A DNA stretch of 64,000 nucleotides from Tenodera sinensis. Lineage: Eukaryota > Arthropoda > Insecta > Mantodea > Mantidae. Below are positions 11,291 through 23,130 of the stretch, piece after piece. The position numbers and the translations under genes are program-made. The notes under the pieces were generated by a model that was not told the DNA's origin, made no database searches, and saw only the letters and a program-made list of their open reading frames with translations. Every line of letters begins with the position of its first letter. The stretch's first letter is position 1. The DNA is taken from the NCBI GenBank assembly GCA_030765045.1, contig CM060972.1, positions 1,981,501 through 2,045,500 of the forward strand, given 5' to 3'.

Positions 11291-14105
11291 CATCATCATC
11301 ATCATCATCATAAGGTTCCTGAGAACCTTCAGCTAGCTTTGGGTGATCAACAATATCACAAGAAAATCATCAAGGCATGCAAAGTTAATGTTTAAATTCA
11401 ATGTAAACTTCATTATTTGTTTTTTAGTTTCCTCCTAATAAATAAATAAATTTAAAAAAATAATAATATAACAATAAAGAACGAGCCAGCGTATCGTGGA
11501 CCCAGTAACAAGGCAATAAGGATAATGTACACAATAATTCGCACTAGCGATATATCTGTGTGAGCAAGAGCAAAATAATGTACACAATGAGCAAAATAAT
11601 AATGTACAGAATCCACAACAATAGTATGGAGTTGCGCTACGCGACAGCGGTAAGTCTGCGGCGGCAACGACGCGAGTGAGTGCATTTGTGTTTAATGTGT
11701 TGGCAACGAAAACTAGTGTAGTGTAAAAAGCAATGTTGGCAGATGTGAAAATCGTCTGCTAGTCATGCAGTGAAATCTAGTGGGCTATTTTGAAACTACT
11801 GTTAGGCGCATGCGCTGTAAGTAATTTCGGACTTAGAATCTGGCTGGCAAGTGGAAAGTGAGCTAAACTAAACATGATCCCCTAGCGGGTAGCTTGCATG
11901 ATATAGTGCAATTTCACAGTTTTTTGGAAGAATCTTTGCCATAAATACGATTAAAACTAACCCTAATAAAACTATTTTTGCAATAACTTGTTCCTGAATG
12001 TATAGTGGAGGTATTTCCTACTTATGGAAGTATTCGTTTCTGCAAATATGCTGATGTGAAATTTAATGCACAAAAGCACTTAAAAATTCACTGTTACAAA
12101 CACGCAAGAGCCATCTCCTGGGAGAACAGAAAATTACAACTTCTTTTAGGACAAAGTGCTATTTTAAGTCGTTTCCATTTTACAAAGACCTAAGTGTGAA
12201 TATTCTGTTACCAAAGATAAATATGTAATTGAAACTGAAATTATTAATCAATTTATACCAACCTTTATATACTTTTTTTTAATTTGAGGCACTTTTTGGT
12301 ATTTTACATGTATTTTTTAGCCTGTTAAGGAATTTAGGGGTCAACTTCAGTCCCCTGCTTATGATATTCTACATGAGGGATGTCCAACGTTCTCTCCTTA
12401 GAGAATCTTACGCAGTGAGCGGCTATACCCCACTCCACTCCTCAGTCGGAGGGACACAGTCAGTATATAGTGACGGACATAACAGGCGATTCCATGGCAG
12501 TTTCTACGTCATTATTGAGAATGTCCACAGAAGACCTCTTCATCTGGATAATTTTTGCATAAAGGGTAAACATTAAGAGAGAGACAAAAGCTTACGGAAT
12601 AAAAAATATGGATCATTCTCTTGCCGAGTGATAAAGGTTGTTTGTATAAACACGTACAGTGGTGGGTTCGTTCCACCTGCGTGGTAGTAATTATTTCTAC
12701 ACTGTTTTGTTTATATTAAATATATTTTGTACACAATAATTGTTACTGTGGTTAGGCATAACCTTGAAGTTTATAACGTTCCTTTATATTTTGCATGTTG
12801 AGACAGAATATTAGACCCCAATAGAAAATCGTTCATATAAATGTTTGTTAAAAGTGTATAAATTTCTAGTTCTTGTTTGGGTGTATCAGGAACTTATTTT
12901 TAATATTCAGGATAGCCAATGTTTTCTTGTTACTAGATAGTCTGTTGTGTTCAACCAATAAAAGCTATTTGCGCGGATGAATACAAAAATGGCGGTGTGT
13001 CGTACCAAAGCGACGCCAAGAACTAGATTCATTAGCGTCTGTATGCTCAAGATGATAAGACGTGTTTTTTGGTAGCGTGTGAACATGGAACTTTCACCAA
13101 ACTTTTATCCAGTGTAGATTCTACCAAATCATTTAAGTGTGAAGGTCTTTGATTATTTAATATGGTGCTGAGAGTGTAAAATAACGAAGTGTTAATGAAT
13201 AAATATGTTATGATAAAGGAACATTGATTTATGCATTCCATTCTGTAACCACGACCCTGTAGATAGGAATCGCGTCTGCTATCACAGTATTTCATCTTTC
13301 TGAGAAAAACATTATTCTTGCTGTTATATGTCAATAATCATTTATAAAAACTGCACCAATGTAATAGCGTTATAATTAACATACTAGATTATTTCTCTTT
13401 CACAATAAATAAAGCAGTAAACTTCCATTGCTATTTAGACTTTAAAATATTTAAAAACTGCTTCATTAACATAATAAAGTAGTTGGTTTCAAACTTCAAA
13501 ACAGAAAATACTTCTTGTTCTTTAAATAAATACTTTTAAGTTTTAATTATACGTCTGATCAAAATGAGATTTGATATCACAGCACTTTATGTTTGCAAAC
13601 TGAAATCCGTATATTAAGCAGCAAACTTTTCTGTTGTAACATACAACAAATTCTCTCTACCACTCTTCACGAAACAGCCATACTCGCCACTGAATGAGAC
13701 GTGTCGGAAAATGCAGCAGGAGTGTAGGGGAGGGATGACAGGTGGAGTGAGTTGTTACTACGGACCTGCAGCAGCAGACTGATGACGATGAGGCAGAAGG
13801 TGAAGTAGTACTGGACCCCGCCGTCCCCGTAAGTGATGAGGGAGCGCATCTGGTTGGCGTTGGCAGTGATGAGGGCTATGTCCATCATGCCCTGGGCCAC
13901 CGTCTTCTTGGCAGCATACAGGTTCACCTTCTTGGGGTCCGGCTGCACCTCCACCTCGTCCACGTCGCCGATAAGCTCGTCCACTTCGCCACTATCACTC
14001 TTCCTCTTGCTCATCTCCAGACTGTCCGTCCGGCGATGTCGCACTTCCGGTTCGTCCCCGTTCACCTTTCCTGTCTCCATGTCTATCGCCACCATCTATC
14101 TACAC
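9026..14105 (-). CDS. Ninjurin family protein (two coding exons)
   Basis: Exons at 14105-13766 (ATG at 14095) and 9217-9026 join in phase 0 to 173 residues. Ninjurins are small two-pass plasma-membrane proteins involved in adhesion; vertebrate NINJ1 mediates membrane rupture in lytic cell death, and insect relatives act in damage and tissue responses. The first ~55 residues are a polar, acidic N-terminus. Then come the amphipathic helix region (VNLYAAKKTVAQGMMDIAL...), a hydrophobic segment crossing the splice junction (about residues 94-119) and a second (about 137-158) beginning LNNYVVMGVFLV. The length is in the family range. A stop codon directly precedes the ATG, which fixes the start if the upstream AG is the real acceptor. 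Any further 5' non-coding exon is not identified. The C-terminus after AAFSIPG could alternatively splice onward at an internal CAG/GTCCGG. The paralogue cannot be assigned. Confidence 0.9.
9626..10405 (-). repeat. Family A repeat, copy A5
   Basis: A near full-length minus-strand copy in the ninjurin intron. Its 3' end lies at about 9626 and its start (AGAGAAAGTCATGTGAGTGCA when read on the plus strand) near 10405. It contains the CACACACGCGCG variant of the internal CA run. Confidence 0.7.
10498..11880 (+). mobile_element. Family B TIR element, copy B2 (expanded)
   Basis: It shares its left end (GGATATT...) and the 10525-10735 block with B1. Its own ends form an inverted repeat with the common core GTTTAGTTTAGCT. 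It is about 1.38 kb against 0.72 kb for B1 because of AT-rich and (TAA)n/(ATC)n expansion at 10855-11310. No matching target duplication is found at these ends. It lies in the ninjurin intron. Confidence 0.6.
11224..11311 (+). repeat. (TAA)n then (ATC)n microsatellite
   Basis: A run of AAT triplets (about 22) passes directly into about seven ATC triplets, inside element B2. Confidence 0.9.
11881..13665. other. Ninjurin intron DNA, mostly unassigned
   Basis: Apart from a weak hAT-like ORF at 12005-12193, I see no element or exon. Small ORFs at 12361-12576 and 13047-13334 show no domain. Confidence 0.4.
12005..12193 (+). pseudogene. Possible hAT transposase N-terminal zinc-finger relic
   Basis: A 62-codon ORF with RFCKYADVKFNAQKHLKIH, which resembles the C-x-x-C...H...H finger at the start of CGGBP1-like hAT transposases, but one cysteine is missing. 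It is followed by ISWENRKLQLLLGQSA, also like that family. Too short and degraded for a firm call. Confidence 0.3.
13766..14105 (-). CDS. Ninjurin coding exon 1
   Basis: Coding starts at the ATG at 14095. The exon probably begins at 14105, after TTTGTGCAG, leaving 10 bases of 5' UTR. The donor is CTGCAG/GTCCGT at 13765. It encodes 110 residues ending ISLLLQ. Without splicing, translation would run on into intron sequence for 32 more codons. Confidence 0.88.
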
Positions 14106-14610
14106 CTGCACAAACGTTCCCCTCGTTAGTTACACTCTACATGCCAAATGTACAGCATTGCTTCACACTTCCTTGGGAAGCATTCTGCTCCTTGCCATGG
14201 ATACGAGAAAAGTGACACAGACAATTTTGTAAAGCCTTGCTTTCCTCCAATCTGAAAGCTGAACTGAACTAGAACTGAAACTGAAAAGTTAAGATCATTT
14301 CAGTTCAGTTCACAGTTATGCTTTCCCAGAAAAGTGAACTAAAAGCATCACACCATTAAGTAAAATGCCCAAATTTGTTTGGGAAAGCTACATGGCAGTG
14401 AAGAAAGTGAGTTGGAATTGGATACCTTGTTGTTTATTTTGGTCATTGAATTAACAGATAATATTGATAATGAGCAAAGTTTGGAAAACGCTCTTAGGTA
14501 CATACCATGTTTGCTAATCGTAGTTCAGAAGCTGCCTATGAGATTTAGGTTATGAGGCACCTGAAAGACATTGACACTAGTTCGTAAAGTACTTCAGATG
14601 AACACTAAAA
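14106..14610. other. Unassigned DNA upstream of ninjurin exon 1
   Basis: Probably 5' intron or promoter-proximal DNA of ninjurin. It has several TGAACT/CAGTTCAG repeats near 14262-14340 but no recognised element. Confidence 0.35.
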
Positions 14611-14820
14611 TTAAATCCGTCGGTCTGGGTGGCTCAGTTGGTTACACGCTGGCCTACTGATCCCAAGGTCGCGAGTTCAAATCCGGCTCAAACCGATGGA
14701 TTCTAAGTGTGCTTAAAAACGGCAGTTCCATTCCAGTAGATTTACTGGCATGTAAAAGAACTCCTGCGGGACGAAATTCCGGCACACCGGCGACGCTGAT
14801 GTAATCTTGGCAAATGACAG
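14611..14820 (+). repeat. tRNA-derived SINE
   Basis: A clear Pol III head: TGGCTCAGTTGGTTACACGC (A-box) and GAGTTCAAATCCGG (B-box), about 45 bases apart. The non-tRNA body extends to about 14820. The body differs from the 38298 family. Confidence 0.7.
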
Positions 14821-16837
14821 CTTTGATAACGAAAAAATATAGTTTTGTTTGATTCATTTTATGTATTCCGGAGATTTGTGGTCAACTGTATAATTAGGCT
14901 TATCGTATGTTTTAAATGAAAAGAAAGAAAAGAAAACTGAATATGTCAAAAAAGTTAAAATTTGTGCTGAAAATAATTTAAAGATTTGTACTACCTAATA
15001 CAGACACTATCAGTAGTAATAAGTATGTATTTATTCGTTTAGTGTTAAAACTTATTTTCACAAGTACCTAATATGATAAGACGTGTAAACTAACAAATGA
15101 ATCCTCGAACGGAGTGAGAGTCAGATCATTGCATTATATAATATGGATTATTTCATAAATAAAATATGCATTTAAATACCTACTACATCTCAGCAGAAAA
15201 TATTAAATTAAAATATATATTAAATTAAATTATATAAAAATAGCCTAAAATATATTCATTACTATTAGTGGAATTCGACTAAACAAAATAATGACCAGGT
15301 GATGATTCGCATGACAATTTAACGCCTGTATGTATGAAACAGTCAAGAGAAACTGTTTACGAGTTGCGTTTATTGGGAAGCGTTTATGTAGCATATTTAT
15401 CAATAGAGGACATTCGTACAAGAAGCACTACAACTTCAAAATAGATAGTAACGCAAGTACAATGAGTAATGATAGCTAGATACAATCATTTACTATTTAA
15501 AAACACATTTTGAACAGTAGAGAAGTAGGTACATCCGTATATTAAATGTACAAAATCCCTACTCTTCTCTTAATGAAGTGTTACTATGTATTACGTATGA
15601 ATTTGTTTTACAGTCCCTGTTATTGGACTAAGTCTAGTCGGTATGTGTAGAGTTAATATTAAAATGATCCATTTGTACACTTTATTGTACCTACTAAGTA
15701 GTCACTATTTTATTATTACAATACAACTGTTGAGGTTAGGAAAGTAATGTATTGGTACTGATTGGTACCTATTACAAACTTTCTCAGGCTTGCCAACTCT
15801 CCTCTAGGTCTGTTGTCAACAATGATTCGTTGCCTCAGAGCACGAAATACTAAGCTTCGCATTACTTTAATAAATAAGTGTCAATAACCAAAATAATGAA
15901 ATTACGAAATGTTAAATCCTTCATAAAAATGTTATAAACAAAAAGCGTAAACAGGCGCTGAAAATAGTCAATTACAATCCATCAGCAGCAAAAGCTGATC
16001 TCCAGTATGGTCCCAACAAAGAGTTGTTCGGCTCAGAATTGCCCCCTATCAAAATTGTAAATTAAAACCTCAAACAATTTTTAAAAGAATTCATTATAAA
16101 ACTTTTTTCTTCTTGCATGAGAATGCAGTCACTGCTGCATCCTGTGAGTCATCAGTCAAGGGGCACAACAGTTTCCCTCTATATAACAATAACCTAAAAA
16201 TGCCACCCTTTTATACCCATCCCAATATATTTTCCTATCTGCGGTTAAATCCTACTGGGGGTAGGTAAGTACGCAGCAAAATCCACCGGGCTGAACCTCA
16301 GCCTGCCAGTAGCTAGTCGTCGTCGTCGTCGTCGTCGTAAAATAGTCAAGTATATGCACTACAAAGTTAGTATATTATTATAATTAGTATACATACATAT
16401 ATTATAATAAAATACGCAGATACACAGCTGTGCTTATAACGTACCTAATACAAACACAGAAAACTTTACAATGTGATACCACGTGAGTTTGATAACGTAG
16501 GTAAACTAAAGGTTTGTGTTGTTAGGTTATATTACAAGGTTTTGAGAGGACTTCCAACGGAACCAGTAATAGATATTCAACCTGGGGTACGCGAAGCCTT
16601 CTTAAGAGGTACGTAATATTTAAAATAGGGCTAGGGGAACAGGCTGAAATGGAAAATTGTCTTTGGGGTACCTACGTGGAGAAAAAAGGTTGAATATCAC
16701 TGCCCTAAAGGGACTAGACACCACGTATTTCCGACACAGTCCCCCATTAGTTACCTATTTGAATTTATCCACTACTTGTTTATAGTAATTAGAAAAAATG
16801 CTAAATTCCACAATAAAAAATCGATATAGAGATTTCA
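14821..16837. other. Unassigned AT-rich DNA
   Basis: About 2 kb without recognisable exons or transposon ends. A short (CGT)n run sits at 16317-16337. Confidence 0.4.
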
Positions 16838-17310
16838 TATGTAGAAATATTGTATTTTACCCAAAAATTCAGTATCAAGATTTTCTTGGGGAAACGTGTT
16901 TTGACACTCCCTCAATACCAAAAGAAATCTGTATGTCTGTAGGGAGTATAACTGAAAAAGGAAAAGTCGATTAAATATCAAACGTGCTATCAGTTCAATA
17001 TCTTTCAAGTGTGCAACAAAAAACTTTTCAAGAAAATTTCTCCAACCTAAACTACTCTTTACATGAAATATTTCTCGAAAATTTTGATTTTATAAAGCTC
17101 CTAACGATTTGTATTAAAATTCCATATGTTTAATATATTTTCATGAGAAATGAAATATATGTGATGAATTTTGTGTGAATATTCTGCGAAGTTCTCTATA
17201 TTCTGAATGAGTTTCGTATAACTGGTAAACTGTAAGAGATACAAAATATGACTGCACAAAAAGTGCAATCTCCATAAAGCAGATAATTATCATTTGAAGC
17301 GTAGGTATTA
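16838..17310 (-). repeat. Family A repeat, copy A6 (old, diverged)
   Basis: The family order is recognisable on the minus strand: CCAAAAATTCAGTATC, CTAAACTACTCTTTACATGA, CATATGTTTAATATATTTTC, AACTGGTAAACTGTAAGAGA. There are many substitutions and a distinct tail (TGTGTGAATATTCTGCGAAG) shared with copy A9 at 41166. Confidence 0.55.
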
Positions 17311-17450
17311 TATGTTCTACACACAAAGGAAGATGCACTAAGGGACACTGGCAGTGAAATTTTGGTCAGAATTGTCAACAAGTCGAAAATTGTTTTTTAC
17401 CTGTGTTCCTGGAACACCTGTGGATCTGGATCAGGTAACATTTTTCATAT

Positions 17451-18127
17451 CCCCCCCCTCCATGTGTTCATTACGCCCCAGTGCTCTTCCCTAACCCCCC
17501 TCCATGTGTTCATTACGCCCCAGTGCTCTTCCCTAACCCCCCCTCCATGTGTTCATTACGCCCCAGTGCTCTTCCCTAACCCCCCCTCCATGTGTTCATT
17601 GCGCCCCAGTGCTCTTCCCTAACCCCCCCTCCATGTGTTCATTACGCCCCAGTGCTCTTCCCTAACCCCCCCCCCCTCCATGTGTTCATTACGCCCCAGT
17701 GCTCTTCCCTAACCCCCCCCCCCTCCATGTGTTCATTACGCCCCAGTGCTCTTCCCTAACCCCCCCTCCATGTGTTCATTACGCCCCAGTGCTCTTCCCT
17801 AACCCCCCCCCCCTCCATGTGTTCATTACGCCCCAGTGCTCTTCCCTAACCCCCCCTCCATGTGTTCATTGCGCCCCAGTGCTCTTCCCTAACCCCCTCC
17901 CCCCATCCATGTGTTCATTACGCCCCAGTGCTCTTCCCTAACCCCCCCCCTCCATGTGTTCATTGTGCCCCAGTGCTCTTCCCTAACCCCCCCCCCTCCA
18001 TGTGTTCATTGTGTCCCAGTGCTCTTCCCTAACCCCCCCCCCTCCATGTGTTCATTGTGTCCCAGTGCTCTTCCCTAACCCCCCCCCCCCCCCATGTGTT
18101 CATTGTGTCCCAGTGCTCTTCCCTTAA
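17451..18127 (+). repeat. C-rich minisatellite, ~42-52 bp unit, about 15 copies
   Basis: The unit is TCCATGTGTTCATT, then (A/G)CGCCCCAG or GTGTCCCAG, then TGCTCTTCCCTAA, followed by a variable run of 5-16 C. Unit length varies mainly through the C run. Units at the left read ACGCCC, and those at the right end read GTGCCC then GTGTCC. The ORFs here are repeat artefacts. Confidence 0.95.
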
Positions 18128-19160
18128 CGCACACAACATGTTCCTATATAAGCGCCTGTTTTTCTCTAAACTACATTTCTGCACATTCCAAAAGAAGGTC
18201 GCGTCTGAGTTTTGCTTCAAATTCAATGAAAATTTCCAAAAGTATTCATAAATAGCAGCTAAACAAAACTATGATTCAATATCGATGTTATCATTAACAT
18301 GAATTCCAAAATCTTTTTTGTATGAAAAAATCAATAATTTTTAATATTAAATTTTCTTTGTTATTAAAAAAAATATGTACAGCATAATCAGCAAACGTAT
18401 TTGAAATATCTCTTCGTGCAATTGTTACCCATGTTTTAGAGTGCCAGTTCTGCAATATAAACCAATTTTGAATAGTCGATAGACGCTAGTCACATTTTGA
18501 AAATGTGCCTATTAAATTCATAAAATAATTTATATATCATGAACGAATTATCCAATTTTAATGAAATGTGGTATACATGCTATCCTCATATAAATACAAA
18601 GACAGTAAAACTTTCTGAAAAATGTATCAAGAAATGTGGAACTTTGAAATTGCACTGCCAGTGTCCCTCAACATGAAGACTAAGAGTTTGTAGACGAGTG
18701 AGTGCAAGACAAGACGTTTGACCCGGTCAATAAGCAGGGACGCTTGCAGGCTTGCAGTTACACACACGTACCTACCTGCATGGGGCACAGTTCACTCCTC
18801 TCCCAGTACGTACACAGATGGCTGGATCACAACTCGTGGGATGAAAACCGAGCCGAGCGTTTAGATAGATGTAGCCGCACTTTCAAACAACCGCAAACTT
18901 CCTGCCACGGAAATTTCAACGTCATAACATCCGACGCATTTTCCCATGTATTATGTACATGTAAGCAAGGAGCTGGTATCACGTTATGGCTCTTATGGTT
19001 CTCAGGGTCCCATTCTGGAGCACCTAATGTTGCTCAGAGAGGACTCCGCAAATCTACGAGACGGTACCAAGGATATCTTTGCACTTAGCCTCCGCGACCT
19101 CGGGAACCAGAGGCTGTGTCCTCCAACTTGCCTAACGCCATATCGGACGGTGAATGAATG
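18128..19160. other. Unassigned DNA
   Basis: No recognisable gene. An ORF at 18702-19088 (128 codons) lacks any domain I know. Confidence 0.4.
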
Positions 19161-19164
19161 AAAT

Positions 19165-19322
19165 GGATGAAATGATGCTCAAATGAGGCCAGTCCGAGGT
19201 CCGTGGAGCTTTCAGTTACCCGACATTCGTCTTCTCAGGTTAAGGGAAAACCTCGGGAAAAGCCTTACCCTTGAACGTGAGGCAGACACGCTAACCATCA
19301 CGCTACCGAGGCGGGCTCTAGA
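19165..19322 (-). repeat. SINE-like copy, second tRNA-type family
   Basis: On the minus strand the head reads GCCTCGGTAGCGTGATGGTT then AGCGTGTCTGCCTCACG (A-box region). A decayed B-box (CGTTCAAGGGTAAGG) and a body with CCGAGGTTTTCCC follow. Confidence 0.5.
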
Positions 19323-19388
19323 CTACGGAGAACCACAGGCATGATATATAACAGGCCTGGGCGACTCGTGCAATCTTCCTCTTTTTAC

Positions 19389-19455
19389 CTGGTAAACATA
19401 GTTAACAGTGAAGATGATGCGCAACTTGCGCTCTCTGAGCACCACTTGCTCAGCC
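19389..19455 (-). other. Candidate exon (weak)
   Basis: A minus-strand segment translating as MSAEQVVLRERKLRIIFTVN plus YVYQ runs straight into CAG/GTAAAA, a fair donor. Third positions look G/C-biased compared with the surroundings. It could be an upstream ninjurin exon or part of an unknown gene. Direct phase-0 joining to the ninjurin exon would meet a stop, so any such use would be non-coding. Confidence 0.2.
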
Positions 19456-19564
19456 GACATGAAAGGTACATATTGGAAGGGACACTTCGCACATCTATTG
19501 TGTACTAGCTCCCTCAGGAGGCAGGGATGAGGTGAGGGAACCGAAGGACAGCTCTCTTCATGCA

Positions 19565-22010
19565 GGTACCACCCCCGCCGAGTAGGTACCACACTGCGGG
19601 GACGGCGTCGCACAAGTCTTCATCCTCCTTCCCCTCTATGGAGGACAGCGACCGACCAAACGCCACCTAGCACCCGCCGAGTAGGTACCACACCGCGGGG
19701 ACGGCGTCGCACAAGTCTCCATCCTCCTCCTTCCCCTCTATGGAGGACAGCGACCGACCAAACGCCACCTAGCACCCGCCGAGTAGACACCACACCGCGG
19801 GGACGGCGTCGCACAAGTCTCCATCCTCCTCCTTCCCCTCTATGGAGGACAGCGACCGACCAAACGCCACCTAGCACCCGCCGAGTAGGTACCACACCGC
19901 GGGGACGGCGTCGTACAAGTCTCCATCCTCCTTCCCCTCTATGGAGGACAGCGACCGACCAAACGCCACCTAGCACCCGCCGAGTAGGTACCACACCGCG
20001 GGTACGGCGTCGCACAAGTCTCCATCCTCCTCCTTCCCCTCTTTGGAGGACAGCGACCGACCAAACACCACCTAGCACCCGCCGAGTAGGTACCACACCG
20101 CGAGGACGGCGTCGCACAAGTCTTCATCCTCCTTCCCCTCTATGGTGGACAGCGACCGACCAAACACCACCTAGCACCCGCCGAGTAGGTACCACACCGC
20201 GAGGACGGCGTCGCACAAGTCTTCATCCTCCTTCCCCTCTATGGAGGACAGCGACCGACCAAACACCACCTAGCACCCGCCGAGTAGGTACCACACCGCG
20301 AGGACGGCGTCGCACAAGTCTCCATCCCCCTCCTTCCCCTCTATGGAGGACAGCGACCGACCAAACGCACCTAGCACCCGCCGAGTAGGTACCACACCGC
20401 GGGGATGACGTCGCACAAGTCTCCATCCTCCTCCTTCCCCTCTATGGAGGACAGCGACCGACCAAACGCCACCTAGCACCCGCCGAGTAGGTACCACACA
20501 GCGAGGACGGCGTCGCACAAGTCTCCATCCCCCTCCTTCCCCTCTATGGAGGACAGCGACCGACCAAACGCCACCTAGCACCCGCCGAGTAGGTACCACA
20601 CCGCGGGGATGACGTCGCACAAGTCTCCATCCCCCTCCTTCCCCTCTATGGAGGACAGCGACCTAGCACCCGCCGAGTAGGTACCACACCGCGGGGACGG
20701 CGTCGCACAAGTCTTCATCCTCCTTCCCCTCTATGGAGGACAGCGACCGACCAAACACCACCTAGCACCCGCCGAGTAGGTACCACACCGCGGGGACGGC
20801 GTCGCACAAGTCTCCATCCTCCTCCTTCCCCTCTATGGAGGACAGCGACCGACCACACGCCACCTAGCACCCGCCGAGTAGGTACCACACCGCGAGGACG
20901 GCGTCGCACAAGTCTCCATCCTCCTCCTTCCCCTCTATGGAGGACAGCGACCGACCACACGCCACCTAGCACCCGCCGAGTAGGTACCACACCGCGAGGA
21001 CGGCGTCGCACAAGTCTCCATCCTCCTCCTTCCCCTCTATGGAGGACAGCGACCGACCACACGCCACCTAACACCCGCCGAGTAGGTACCACACCGCGGG
21101 GATGACGTCGCACAAGTCTCCATCCTCCTCCTTCCCCTCTATGGAGGACAGCGACCGACCACACGCCACCTAGCACCCGCCGAGTAGGTACCACACCGCG
21201 GGGACGGCGTCGCACAAGTCTCCATCCTCCTCCTTCCCCTCTATGGAGGACAGCGACCGACCAAACGCCACCTAGCACCCGCCGAGTAGGTACCACACCG
21301 CGGGGACGGCGTCGCACAAGTCTTCATCCTCCTTCCCCTCTATGGAGGACAGCGACCGACCAAACACCACCTAGCACCCGCCGAGTAGGTACCACACCGC
21401 GGGGACGGCGTCGCACAAGTCTCCATCCTCCTCCTTCCCCTCTATGGAGGACAGCGACCGACCACACGCCACCTAGCACCCGCCGAGTAGGTACCACACC
21501 GCGAGGACGGCGTCGCACAAGTCTCCATCCCCCTCCTTCCCCTCTATGGAGGACAGCGACCGACCAAACGCACCTAGCACCCGCCGAGTAGGTACCACAC
21601 CGCGGGGATGACGTCGCACAAGTCTCCATCCTCCTCCTTCCCCTCTATGGAGGACAGCGACCGACCAAACGCCACCTAGCACCCGCCGAGTAGGTACCAC
21701 ACAGCGAGGACGGCGTCGCACAAGTCTCCATCCCCCTCCTTCCCCTCTATGGAGGACAGCGACCGACCAAACGCCACCTAGCACCCGCCGAGTAGGTACC
21801 ACACCGCGGGGATGACGTCGCACAAGTCTCCATCCCCCTCCTTCCCCTCTATGGAGGACAGCGACCGACCAAACGCCACCTAGCACCCGCCGAGTAGGTA
21901 CCACACAGCGAGGACGGCGTCGCACAAGTCTCCATCCTCCTCCTTCCCCTCTATGGAGGACAGCGACCGACCACACGCCACCTAGCACCCGCCGAGTAGG
22001 CACTACACTT
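19565..22010 (-). repeat. 102-bp minisatellite, about 24-25 copies, with higher-order repeat
   Basis: The unit is CCCCTCTATGGAGGACAGCG, then ACCGACC...CACCTAGCACCCGCC and GAGTAGGTACCACACCGCGG, then GGACGGCGTCGCACAAGTCT. The length is 102 bp (34 codons), with 98-99 and ~101 bp variants, so long minus-strand ORFs with a 34-residue period appear. They start and end with unit-length changes and lack any gene context, so I treat them as non-coding. A marked ~1.2 kb higher-order repeat is visible. Confidence 0.95.
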
Positions 22011-22789
22011 CCATAACTCATGATAATTATTTCAAGTGGTTATTTGCATTGATAGCTTATGTAGTTGAGTCTATAAAAATTATTTCATCCAGCAGAAAAA
22101 TAATAAAATGTACTCTTAAAACGTGTGAATTCGTGTACCTTTTTCTCAGAAAGCATTAGAGGCAGAGACCTGAAATTTTCAGTATGCATGTGCACCACAT
22201 ACTGGAACTTCCTCAAAATAGAACAGTTCCTCTATGTTCCCAATTTATTTGATAGAAGGCAAATCTTATAACCATATAGTCACTGTAAATCTTTGTGAGT
22301 CATACTACATACATCTGCCAGCAGAGCTACTGTTAAATGTTATACAGATCATGATGGTTCAGTGACGAACCATCATGGACAAATATGGGTAAGAAACAGC
22401 AATTTCTTGGGAAATGTGCTTAGCTGATGTGTGCTAATAAAGACTTCACTAAGCTACCTTATTAGCTAGCATTTTATGTTTAAATCCCTTAAATTTTGAC
22501 TTAGCAGAGAGTCAGTTTCACGTACTAAGAGGAAAACCAACCTGCTACAGGTCTCCTCCAAGATGGAGCTAGCTTCAGACGCCAGCAATCTCCAGAACAG
22601 CTGTATATAACGGACTACCCTCTCCATTTCTCACATTATAATGTAAATCAATAATTTTATTTGTGTAAATTAAAACTTCTTTTCTACTCATCTTTCATCA
22701 CCTTCCTACCCTTGGAAACTACCTCCTGAGCTACTCCTAGCATTCCAGTGATGGTAGGTTATCGTTTGGGAAGATGTCCAGAACAATAA
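22011..22789. other. Unassigned DNA
   Basis: No recognisable exon or element. It includes a short imperfect palindrome (GATGGTTCAGTGACGAACCATC) near 22351-22373. Confidence 0.4.
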
Positions 22790-23130
22790 TTGTGGCACGA
22801 GGCCGAGTGGTTAGACCACTCATCTCTCACCCACGCAGCCTGAGTTACCATGGGCATTCAATAAGTAATGCAACACATAGCTCTTCTTGGCTAATTTCAA
22901 ATGAAAAAATTTGGAATTTTGGTTGGGCCTCTTTAAATATTCTCATTTCATCTTGTATAGTTTCATTAATTTTCAACAGGTGGCAGCACTATAACTAACA
23001 TTCAAAATGGCATCTGCAACCGAGGTACCTCCCAAACAGAGAACAGTTATTGAGTTTCTTTTGGTGCAAAAACCACAGCATCACAGATATTCATAGACAC
23101 TTGCTGAATGTCTACAGAGATATGACAGGT

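Noticed and set aside
17362..18226. Interstitial telomere-like sequence (CCCTAACCCCCC)
   Set aside because: CCTAA occurs once per 42-52 bp unit and not as tandem pentamers, so it is not a telomeric tract.
19620..22021. Long minus-strand ORFs (up to 200 codons) with a 34-residue arginine-rich repeat
   Set aside because: They arise because the satellite unit is 102 bp, a multiple of three. The frames begin and end at unit-length changes, there is no promoter or splice context, and other frames are open too.
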